A stretch of DNA of 21,032 nt from Lactobacillaceae bacterium (GTDB taxonomy: Bacteria > Bacillota > Bacilli > Lactobacillales > Lactobacillaceae), in the NCBI GenBank assembly GCA_031261865.1, contig JAISIV010000103.1:1-21032 (forward strand). The letters are read 5' to 3'. The stretch's first letter is position 1. Each line of letters opens with the position of its first letter. Of the stretch, positions 14,523-20,659 are shown piece after piece. The notes beneath the pieces were generated by a model, which saw only the letters and a list, made by a program, of their open reading frames with translations, had not been told where the DNA came from and searched no databases. The translations under genes and the position numbers were made by a program.

Positions 14523-15947
14523 TTAAAAACTTAACCGGCCAATCAATACTGAGATTACAGCCAAGATTGCGAGTATGGAAATAACTGCAATAAGAATCCA
14601 TTCTGTCGCAGTTATTTTTTTTTCGTTCTGCTTTTGCGCCGCTAAATAGAAAACAAAACCAACAAAATACGCGACAGTTGTGAGCCAAAGGAAATTTAAT
14701 CCGGCAATGATGACTGCCACCAGCTGGAAAGTCAGTGAAAGAAAACCAATCAGAGTATTTTTGAGTGACTTCTCTTGAATACCTAGTTTAAATTGATAAG
14801 CACTAACTAAGATGTAACTAATGATGATTGCCACAGTAGCGAGCGAGTAGGCGAAATTATAAGCTTCATTGGTCTTTAAAAGTGACAGGAAGAAAATTTG
14901 AACCAAAGCTTGCGTGAAAATCAGTGAATTAGCTGGGGCATTATATTTATTCATTTTACCGAACCACTTGGGTAATAATTTTTGTTCTGACATTTGAGAA
15001 GTTGCTTCAACTGGTAGCATTGTCCAACTGAGCCACGATCCTAGAATTGAAATGACTAAACCAATACTGATAATTACTCCACCGACTGGCCCTATCATAG
15101 CTTCCATTAAGTACATCAATGAAGGCGTTTCCAGTTGTGCAATTTGCCCTTGCGACATATAACCATATGGCAAAATGGAAATAACAACATAAAGAATAAA
15201 GAGAGCAACTAATCCAAACACAGTAGCCTTTGCTGCATCAGATTTTCTACGCGCGCGATCAGCCATCATAGCGGCTCCTTCTATTCCGACGAACACCCAA
15301 ATCAAGGAAATCAAACTAGAAGAAACCTGATTCAAAATCCCAGTAGGCGTAGCTTTACTGAATGACAAATGACTAGCATTTCCAGCTAAATTCATCCAAA
15401 AGTGTTCTGAAAAAATATTTACTTTAAATAACAAGATGGCCAGAACTATGAAGACGAAAAGCGGGATTAATTTTGCGATAGTTACAGCGACATTTATAAC
15501 TGCAGCCGCTTCAACACCACGCATAACCAATAAGGTAAGTCCCCAAGAAATCATTGAAGCAAACAATACAGCTTGCAAACTATTTCCTGATCTTAATTCT
15601 TTAAAAAAGTAGCCGAGTGTCGACATTAACATCGTCCCAAAAGCGACATTTCCTAGCCATACACCCAGCCAATATCCCCAACCAGAGAGGAATCCGGCAA
15701 AATTACCGAACCCTGCTCTGGCGTAATCAGAGACACCATTTAATTCGGGTTTATTTAATACTAAGTTGCTGAAACTTAGAGCCAGCATCAAAATTCCAAA
15801 ACCGGTGATAAACCAAGCTAGGAGAGCGACACCTGGGGTTGCAACTTTCGCCAATGACGACGGTATATCAAAAATACCAGCCCCGATTGATGAACTCACA
15901 ACCAATGAGGTTAAGGCAATCAGTGATATTCCTTTTTTATTATTCAT
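14523..15947 (-). CDS. APC-superfamily amino acid antiporter (basic amino acid/polyamine type)
   Basis: Integral membrane transporter of 474 aa with ~12-13 hydrophobic segments. The N-terminal SSSIGAGIFDIP (18-29) is the substrate-binding G-x-G-I/V-F motif of the first helix, and the GYWLGVWLGNVAFG and VGIEGAAMMADRARR segments match the arginine/ornithine and lysine/cadaverine-like antiporters (APA family). The IEG(A)..ADRAR loop is typical of the group. The exact substrate cannot be assigned; there are no arginine-deiminase or decarboxylase genes nearby. AGAGGT precedes the ATG at normal spacing. Confidence 0.88.
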   Translation of the reverse strand: MNNKKGISLIALTSLVVSSSIGAGIFDIPSSLAKVATPGVALLAWFITGFGILMLALSFSNLVLNKPELNGVSDYARAGFGNFAGFLSGWGYWLGVWLGNVAFGTMLMSTLGYFFKELRSGNSLQAVLFASMISWGLTLLVMRGVEAAAVINVAVTIAKLIPLFVFIVLAILLFKVNIFSEHFWMNLAGNASHLSFSKATPTGILNQVSSSLISLIWVFVGIEGAAMMADRARRKSDAAKATVFGLVALFILYVVISILPYGYMSQGQIAQLETPSLMYLMEAMIGPVGGVIISIGLVISILGSWLSWTMLPVEATSQMSEQKLLPKWFGKMNKYNAPANSLIFTQALVQIFFLSLLKTNEAYNFAYSLATVAIIISYILVSAYQFKLGIQEKSLKNTLIGFLSLTFQLVAVIIAGLNFLWLTTVAYFVGFVFYLAAQKQNEKKITATEWILIAVISILAILAVISVLIGRLSF

Positions 15948-16024
15948 ATCTAGACCTCTTTTTCTAACTTTTCTATTATCTAATTATTTGACGATTTTAT
16001 AGTAAAGAGTGTTTGAAAAATTAA

Positions 16025-16050
16025 AAAACACTATTTATCAATAGTGTTTT
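16025..16050 (-). terminator. terminator of the padR-DUF1700-DUF4097 operon
   Basis: AAAACACTAT (16025-16034) and ATAGTGTTTT (16041-16050) form a 10-bp stem with a six-base loop. On the minus strand it is followed by TTTTTT and lies just after the DUF4097 stop at 16059. Confidence 0.85.
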
Positions 16051-16058
16051 CAAGCGAA

Positions 16059-16880
16059 TTATTTAGCGGAGATTGTTACGCTACCAAGAGTGTCAATTGA
16101 CAATGGGTTCTTTTGATCTCCGGAAGTAAATATTCCTTTTTTAGAGGCGGTATTTTCGCCGAAACCGTCAACAGCAACAACATTATTAGTTTTAATATTC
16201 AATCCAGGAACACTTAATTGATTCAAAACTAAGTCACCACCTTGGTCATTAGTAATAGTGGATGCTTGTAATAAAGTCAATTTGCTCAAAGTGACATAAC
16301 TATAACCTTGGTTCAAGTCTAGTTTCGATAGATTAATTTCTGAACCGTTAATCGTGCCTCCAAGACTCGCATTTAATTTCATATTTTGTCCGTCAAGATT
16401 GTATAGAGAAAGGTTTGCAGAAGTTGTCGACAGATTATAAGTATTCGCCTTAATTTTTTTCATCACGGTCGAATTATAATTCGACACCATTTTCAATTTA
16501 TCTAGATTTGAATTTTTAGGTACTGTAATGATGATCTTTCGATTTTTATCCGTTCCATTAATCAAACCGCCTTGATCAGAAAAAGTAACCGATAAAGTGG
16601 AGCCTTTAATTTTTAAAAGTGGTTTAGTCAAACTATATTTTGTCGAAACATTCCACTCATCACCCTGAACAACATCTAAATTAACACCGCTAATTTTGAG
16701 ATCGAGAACTTTAAAATTCTTGCCCTCTAAGTCTTTAGTGAAACTATTTTGCTTGATTAATTTAGGACCATCTTGCCAACCAACGTAAAGGTTCGCGCCG
16801 GAAACGAAACTTCCCCCCATCAACATTCCACCAATAACCGCAGTTGTGGCTCCAATTATGAGAAACTTTTTTAATTTCAT
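16059..16880 (-). CDS. DUF4097 (putative adhesin/LiaG-like) membrane-anchored beta protein
   Basis: A 273-aa protein with an N-terminal hydrophobic segment (~5-30; Gly/Ala-rich, basic start) that acts as anchor or signal, then an extracytoplasmic domain of short repeating beta-strands (residues ~55-265) in which Gly, Asn, Ser and Leu recur, as in the DUF4097 beta-solenoid family. Such proteins occur in LiaFSR- and PadR-linked envelope-stress operons. AAGGAG lies in the end of the preceding gene, and the ATGA overlap shows coupling. Last gene before the terminator at 16025-16050. Molecular function is unknown. Confidence 0.88.
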   Translation of the reverse strand: MKLKKFLIIGATTAVIGGMLMGGSFVSGANLYVGWQDGPKLIKQNSFTKDLEGKNFKVLDLKISGVNLDVVQGDEWNVSTKYSLTKPLLKIKGSTLSVTFSDQGGLINGTDKNRKIIITVPKNSNLDKLKMVSNYNSTVMKKIKANTYNLSTTSANLSLYNLDGQNMKLNASLGGTINGSEINLSKLDLNQGYSYVTLSKLTLLQASTITNDQGGDLVLNQLSVPGLNIKTNNVVAVDGFGENTASKKGIFTSGDQKNPLSIDTLGSVTISAK

Positions 16881-17482
16881 GCTTGTTCTCCTTTTTTTAC
16901 TTTAAGAAAACGTCTTCCAATAAACTTGGCGAAACGGATAATTTGCATAAAGAGCCATTTTGTAAGATTGACGACGATTGAACCACCGAAAATAACCAGG
17001 CCAGTTAAGAAAATACCTAATCCGATATAGAAAATTGCAGAAGCAATTGATTGTCCAAATAAACCGAAGCCCACAAAAATTGAAACTAAACCAACTCCTA
17101 ATGTGGCAACAATTCCTGCATATACGGCAAAGATGAAAGCGAGCAAGCCACCGATTAAAGCAGCAAATGATAACACGACAACTACTGCCAACGGAATCAG
17201 AACCGGTGTCGCAAATAGGCCTAAGATGACCATTGCAACCAATTGGAGTCCACTTATTTTATTTTTAGTTGAGGATTCCGTTTGGTTATCGTTATCGATG
17301 AAATATTCGATTTTTAATTTTCGTGCAAAGTTTTTGGGAGTACCGTATTTTTCTTCAAGTTGAGTCGAATCAAGCTGTGCATCTAAAGCTTGTTCTTTAT
17401 AGAATTGAATCAATTCTTTTCGATCATCCACTGGCACGTTGTTTAAATACTTTTCGGTTTGTGTGAAATAGTCGTCGATCAT
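16877..17482 (-). CDS. DUF1700 / HAAS-domain membrane protein
   Basis: A 201-aa protein with a soluble N-terminal domain (~1-65) that starts MIDDYFTQTEKYLNNVPVDD and contains LEEKYGTPKNFARKL, the hallmark of DUF1700 (HAAS domain), followed by three or four hydrophobic segments from ~77 to 185 and a basic C-terminal tail. Members are encoded next to PadR regulators and are thought to relay or modulate envelope signals. It overlaps padR and the DUF4097 gene by four bases each (ATGA), and its own GGAGGT lies inside padR. Confidence 0.9.
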   Translation of the reverse strand: MIDDYFTQTEKYLNNVPVDDRKELIQFYKEQALDAQLDSTQLEEKYGTPKNFARKLKIEYFIDNDNQTESSTKNKISGLQLVAMVILGLFATPVLIPLAVVVVLSFAALIGGLLAFIFAVYAGIVATLGVGLVSIFVGFGLFGQSIASAIFYIGLGIFLTGLVIFGGSIVVNLTKWLFMQIIRFAKFIGRRFLKVKKGEQA

Positions 17483-17790
17483 TTTTTACCTCCTAATAAC
17501 TCGTTGGCACTCTTGTTGAAAAGTTGCCAATCATTTTTAATCTCATCCAGTCTCTGTTTACCTTTTTCGGTAATTTTGTAATATCTTCTAATTCGCCCTT
17601 CAAAAGGTTCATCGTATGTTTCTAAATACTCATCTTTTTTTAATCTTCGAAGAACCGGATACATCGTCGAATCGCTGACTTGGAACAAATCTTGCATCGT
17701 CTTTGTGATGATATACCCGTACGTATCTTCTTTTTCTAACAGCGACAGAACCGAACCATCCAATATTGCGGTTGGAACTTGAATATTCAT
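17479..17790 (-). CDS. PadR-family transcriptional regulator
   Basis: Winged-helix repressor of 103 aa: YGYIITKTM (24-32), STMYPVLRRLKKDEYLE (41-57) and RIRRYYKITEKGKQRL (66-81) are the PadR-N wing-helix signatures. It lacks a long C-terminal dimerisation extension, as in the short PadR-s1 subfamily that includes LmrR. First gene of a three-gene operon. Its promoter and an inverted repeat just after the predicted transcription start suggest autorepression. AAGGAAGG lies ~10 bases before the ATG. Confidence 0.95.
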   Translation of the reverse strand: MNIQVPTAILDGSVLSLLEKEDTYGYIITKTMQDLFQVSDSTMYPVLRRLKKDEYLETYDEPFEGRIRRYYKITEKGKQRLDEIKNDWQLFNKSANELLGGKK

Positions 17791-17816
17791 TCGTACTCAT
17801 CCTTCCTTTCTATTTC

Positions 17817-17837
17817 ATATAACACTATATGTTATAT
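17817..17837 (-). promoter_or_regulatory. operator-like palindrome of the padR operon
   Basis: ATATAAC (17817-17823), seven bases, GTTATAT (17831-17837). It lies a few bases downstream of the -10, over the start of the transcript, the usual place for an autorepressor site. A second AT-rich dyad, TATATACCATATA, adjoins it and reaches the -10. Confidence 0.5.
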
Positions 17838-17842
17838 ACCAT

Positions 17843-17871
17843 ATACTACACGTAATATAATATTGTGTCAA
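17843..17871 (-). promoter_or_regulatory. promoter of the padR-DUF1700-DUF4097 operon
   Basis: On the minus strand, consensus TTGACA (17866-17871), 17 bases, TAGTAT (17843-17848). One of the best sigma-A-type promoters in the window; strong basal activity held down by PadR would fit. Confidence 0.75.
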
Positions 17872-17887
17872 GAAGAAATTCTAAGAC

Positions 17888-17925
17888 TAAAAAAAACCGT
17901 CAACTCTTTTTCAGAATTAACGGTT
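17888..17925 (-). terminator. terminator of the tRNA-Gln transcript
   Basis: On the minus strand AACCGTTAATTCT pairs with a complementary strand ending ACGGTT (about 13 bp including G-T pairs, A-rich loop; 17895-17925), followed by eight T. It lies ~20 bases past the tRNA 3' end. Confidence 0.8.
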
Positions 17926-17944
17926 AATTGAAATAATTTTGCGA

Positions 17945-18017
17945 TTGCCCCTACAGGACTCGAACCTGTGCATAACGGCACCAGAAGCCGTCGCCTTACC
18001 AACTTGGCCAAGGGGCA
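17945..18017 (-). tRNA. tRNA-Gln (anticodon CUG)
   Basis: Cloverleaf on the minus strand: acceptor TGCCCCT/AGGGGCA, D-arm GCC..GGC, anticodon stem ACGGC/GCCGT with loop TTCTGGT (anticodon CTG, codon CAG), five-base variable loop, T-arm ACAGG/CCTGT with loop TTCGAGT, discriminator A. The U1-A72 first pair is usual for glutamine tRNAs. CCA is not encoded. In an AT-rich genome that prefers CAA this is presumably the minor, CAG-dedicated isoacceptor. It stands alone, with its own promoter and terminator. Confidence 0.9.
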
Positions 18018-18127
18018 GTGTGATGTTTTGCTTCGAAAAACTTTTATGCCATGTGGCATTCAGCCGAAGCATCACCAAGGAGCAGTGTTTGTTTTGAACA
18101 CGCCTGCCATCCTAAAAGGACAATAAA
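18018..18127 (-). other. structured 5' leader upstream of tRNA-Gln
   Basis: Between the predicted transcript start (~18127) and the tRNA lie ~110 bases with strong dyads. On the minus strand GTGATGCTTCG (18066-18076) pairs with CGAAG and CATCAC (18020-18036) around an AAAA bulge, enclosing the perfect hairpin ATGCCACATGGCAT (18048-18061). CACTGCTCCTTGG at ~18074-18086 nearly repeats CACTGCCCCTTGG, the tRNA 5' end with its flank. It may be a long pre-tRNA leader or the relic of a duplicated tRNA. Confidence 0.5.
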
Positions 18128-18133
18128 TATATT

Positions 18134-18162
18134 ACTATAAATCACCCAAACGTTCGTGAAAA
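18134..18162 (-). promoter_or_regulatory. candidate promoter of tRNA-Gln
   Basis: Minus strand TTTTCA (18157-18162), 17 bases, TATAGT (18134-18139). It is divergent from the deacetylase gene, whose start is 20 bases away. Confidence 0.45.
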
Positions 18163-18181
18163 TTGTCTATATACTAAAAGT

Positions 18182-18793
18182 ATGAAAAGAATAGCACTTA
18201 CATTCGACGACGGTCCACACGCAGGAACAAGCGATGAAATTCTGGACACCTTAAAAGAATTTGATGCCAAATCAACTTGGTTTGTGATTGGTGAAAACGT
18301 TTTAAAGTATCCTGAATTATCTCAAAGAATTTCCGATGAAGGACATGAAATTGGTAACCATACATTCACGCATCCTTCGTTGACTTCTCTTTCCAGCCAA
18401 GAAATTTTAGAACAAGTTTCGAAAACCGATCGCGCCATAAAAGATACAATTGGTGGTATCGAAGCTTCGTTTGTGCGTCCCCCAATGGGTGATTATAACG
18501 ATTATGTTGAAGAAATAATTGATCGTCCTCTAATTTTATGGAGTGTCGATTCTCTGGATTGGGAATACAAAGATGCCACCAAAATCCGCAATGCCATCGT
18601 TGGCAATGTGGATGATGGTGATATCGTATTAATGCATGCGTGGGTTCATTCGACTTCCGAAGTGCTTGGCGATATTCTGAGCTCTTTGAAAGATGAAGGT
18701 TTTGAATTCCAAACCGTTTCTGAAATGCTCGGTGAAAAATTACAAAACGCAAAAGTTGTTCGCTCTTTAAACCACATCGAATACAACGACTAA
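18182..18793 (+). CDS. NodB-type polysaccharide deacetylase (CE4) without export signal
   Basis: Metal-dependent deacetylase of N-acetylated sugars. The 203-aa protein is only a catalytic domain: motif 1 TFDDGPH at 7-13 (catalytic Asp9, metal Asp10), motif 2 NHTFTHP with metal ligands His60 and His64, motif 3 RPPMGDYN at 99-106 (usual form RPPYG), motif 4 LWSVDSLDW (119-127), motif 5 LMHAWVHS (150-157). It lacks the N-terminal anchor or signal of PgdA-type peptidoglycan deacetylases; the frame upstream is open only to 18116 and holds no ATG/GTG/TTG start, so no exported form is missed. No Shine-Dalgarno precedes the ATG, and a -10-like TATACT (18170-18175) sits six bases before it. It may act inside the cell or on a small substrate. 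Confidence 0.9.
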   Translation: MKRIALTFDDGPHAGTSDEILDTLKEFDAKSTWFVIGENVLKYPELSQRISDEGHEIGNHTFTHPSLTSLSSQEILEQVSKTDRAIKDTIGGIEASFVRPPMGDYNDYVEEIIDRPLILWSVDSLDWEYKDATKIRNAIVGNVDDGDIVLMHAWVHSTSEVLGDILSSLKDEGFEFQTVSEMLGEKLQNAKVVRSLNHIEYND

Positions 18794-18804
18794 AACTAAG
18801 AATT

Positions 18805-18838
18805 AAAAGAAGTGTCCAAAATTGGACACTTCTTTTTT
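18805..18838. terminator. bidirectional terminator between deacetylase and PHP-family gene
   Basis: AAAAGAAGTGTCCAA (18805-18819) pairs with TTGGACACTTCTTTT (18822-18836) around a two-base turn. Followed by T on the plus strand and by T-rich sequence on the minus strand, where the next gene's stop codon (18837-18839) abuts the stem. Confidence 0.9.
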
Positions 18839-19592
18839 ACATCATGGCGTATCTTTGAATGGCTTTATCGGGAATTTGTTGAGGAATCACTATCGATGGG
18901 ATGTAACCATTCAATATCTTGCTGGAATTCCGGCTCAGATTCTCAACACCATCTTTACCGGAAACTTTCTTGGCAACTTTCAAAGCAGCTTTCAGGCTTC
19001 CGTTAGAGTGATTGAGATCTCTGGTTTCAGAAGCAAGTACGTGAACATAACCATATTTCAGCATTTCTTTAGCTAGTTTCTGAACTGATTTTCCATAGTC
19101 ACCAATTAAACTAGCGGACTGGACCTGGATAATTGCTCCCATAATAATTAATTCAATTAAGATATCGGGATTATTCTGAATTGAAATATTTCTTTCTGGA
19201 TGTTCGATAATTGGGTGAACGCCAAACAAAGACATTTCTTTAAAAGTATCTAGATAGTGTAAGACATTCGCGTTATTCTGAATTGAGATAAGGGGCGTCT
19301 TTATGTTTTGCCCTAAACCGATGACCTTGCCGTCAAGTAAATCACGATAATTGTAATTAGCGATATCAATTCGTTGAGCTGGATGAACCGTTAAATCCAG
19401 AGCCCGATTTCTCAACTCAACATTTAACTGCTTAGTGTAAGCAAGGATTGAAATTGGCTCTGCATAAGTCGGACTAGCTACGACATCAGTAATTCCGTCT
19501 TTAATAAATAATTTAGCGAGTTGGAGGGACTGATCGAGAGTTTTTGAACCGAAATCAATCATTGGCAAAATATGTGTGTTTAAATCGATCAT
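18837..19592 (-). CDS. CpsB/YwqE-family PHP protein, probably catalytically inactive
   Basis: Homologue of the Mn-dependent tyrosine-protein phosphatases that reset BY-kinases in capsule synthesis. The 251-aa length and framework fit: MIDLNTHILPMIDFG, PIIEHPERN (127-135), GAIIQVQSASLIGDYGKSVQKL (152-173). The metal site, however, is largely gone. HxH is N5-T-H7, TPHH is S40-P-T-Y43, GQE is A72-Q-R74, the LIEF glutamate is replaced (LISI, 101-104), and SDAH is S188-E-T-R191. Of eight expected ligands only His7 and His131 remain. The frame is intact and has a strong GGAGGGAG ribosome binding site, so it is not simply decaying. No capsule or BY-kinase genes lie in the window. It may be a regulatory pseudo-phosphatase. 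Confidence 0.82.
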   Translation of the reverse strand: MIDLNTHILPMIDFGSKTLDQSLQLAKLFIKDGITDVVASPTYAEPISILAYTKQLNVELRNRALDLTVHPAQRIDIANYNYRDLLDGKVIGLGQNIKTPLISIQNNANVLHYLDTFKEMSLFGVHPIIEHPERNISIQNNPDILIELIIMGAIIQVQSASLIGDYGKSVQKLAKEMLKYGYVHVLASETRDLNHSNGSLKAALKVAKKVSGKDGVENLSRNSSKILNGYIPSIVIPQQIPDKAIQRYAMM

Positions 19593-19615
19593 TTATCTCC
19601 CTCCTTTTGAAATAA

Positions 19616-19643
19616 AAAAATAACACTCCTAAGTGTTATTTTT
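19616..19643 (-). terminator. terminator hairpin between yitT-like gene and PHP gene (possible attenuator)
   Basis: AAAAATAACACT (19616-19627) pairs perfectly with AGTGTTATTTTT (19632-19643) around CCTA. On the minus strand it is followed by T-rich sequence and then, within ~10 bases, by the ribosome binding site of the PHP gene. A weak promoter (TTGTCC, 17 bases, TATCTT) lies just upstream of it. Confidence 0.75.
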
Positions 19644-19728
19644 AGCATATATTTAAGATACCAATAAAAATTATTTTGGACAACGTTTTAGAACGGAATG
19701 TGTGAAAAGCACGTGAAAATTCCCCGAA

Positions 19729-20577
19729 CTAAATAGCAAACGTTCCACCGTGAACTTCCGTGATATCGCTGGCGATAATGAAAGCGTTGTCGTCGATTCG
19801 GTGAACATGGTGCAAGAAGTGTGAATAATTTTGTCGATCAATTAAAACCATCAACATTTCTTTTCCATCCTCGGAATAACCACCGCGAACGTCAAACACC
19901 GTGAATGAATTTTTTTGATTCTCTGTGATCATTTCTTTAACATCACTAATTTGAGGGCTCATAATATAAACCAATTTCTTATGATCTAATCCATCTTCTA
20001 TGTAACGCATGATAATTGAGGTAATAATTAATGAAAAGACCGCCAAGAAAAAAGCGTTTGTCCCCGAAACAAAAACGTTGAAGAAAGTGACGATGACATC
20101 GATTGCCAACAACGAATAAGCCGGGTTAACGTTGAAATATTTCTTAATGATAAGTGGGGGTACCGATGTTCCACCGGCCGAAGCATTGATACGATAAAGA
20201 ATTGAAATTCCCAGAGCGAATGTGGCTCCCCCAATAATAACGGCCAGCAGAGAATTATCGACTAGTTTAAAGCTCGGGGTGATTTGCAAAAGGACAGGTA
20301 AAGCGAATGACCCAAAAGCGATGCGGGCGACTTGTTTTTTATCCAAAAATACTGCAGCGAGTAAAACCATAATGGCATTAATAATCAAAACAACGAGTGC
20401 TCTATTCCAGCCAAAGGCCGCTTCTAGCAAAATACCAATTCCAGTGGAACCACCAGCTGCGACATCTATTGGTGCATAAAAGAAGTTTATTGAGATGGCA
20501 ATTATTTCAAGTCCGATTAAAAGTAAACCTAATTGATACCACCATGTTTCTGAAATTAATTTTCTCTTTGAACTCAT
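19729..20577 (-). CDS. YitT-family membrane protein (DUF161 + DUF2179)
   Basis: A 282-aa protein with five or six membrane segments in the first ~200 residues. NFFYAPIDVAAGGSTGIGIL (32-51) and RINASAGGTSVPPLIIKKY (128-146) are the repeated Gly-rich motifs of the family. A soluble C-terminal DUF2179 domain (~210-275) contains FTVFDVRGGYSEDGKEMLMV and the closing ITEVHGGTFAI. Transport function is likely but the substrate is not known. The only Shine-Dalgarno-like sequence is AGAAG close to the ATG, with TATACA eight bases upstream. The hairpin at 19616-19643 is the nearest downstream terminator. Confidence 0.92.
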   Translation of the reverse strand: MSSKRKLISETWWYQLGLLLIGLEIIAISINFFYAPIDVAAGGSTGIGILLEAAFGWNRALVVLIINAIMVLLAAVFLDKKQVARIAFGSFALPVLLQITPSFKLVDNSLLAVIIGGATFALGISILYRINASAGGTSVPPLIIKKYFNVNPAYSLLAIDVIVTFFNVFVSGTNAFFLAVFSLIITSIIMRYIEDGLDHKKLVYIMSPQISDVKEMITENQKNSFTVFDVRGGYSEDGKEMLMVLIDRQNYSHFLHHVHRIDDNAFIIASDITEVHGGTFAI

Positions 20578-20627
20578 TCTTCTACTGTATAAAAAAATTA
20601 TTTCTGAACTGTGACACGAAAAAGAAA

Positions 20628-20654
20628 AACCTAGTTCTCATAAGGAACTAGGTT
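20628..20654 (-). terminator. terminator of the potD-like gene
   Basis: AACCTAGTTC (20628-20637) pairs with GAACTAGGTT (20645-20654). On the minus strand it is followed by TTTTTCTTTTT and lies just after the potD-like stop codon. Confidence 0.85.
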
Positions 20655-20659
20655 AAAAG

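Noticed and set aside
17868..18059. Open frame on the minus strand across the tRNA-Gln
   Set aside because: It covers the tRNA and its terminator and has no ribosome binding site; it is a chance frame.
19705..19720. CACGTG-centred sequence resembling a parS half-site
   Set aside because: Only the core and the right half (GTGAAA) agree with the ParB site; the left half does not, so it is not a credible parS.
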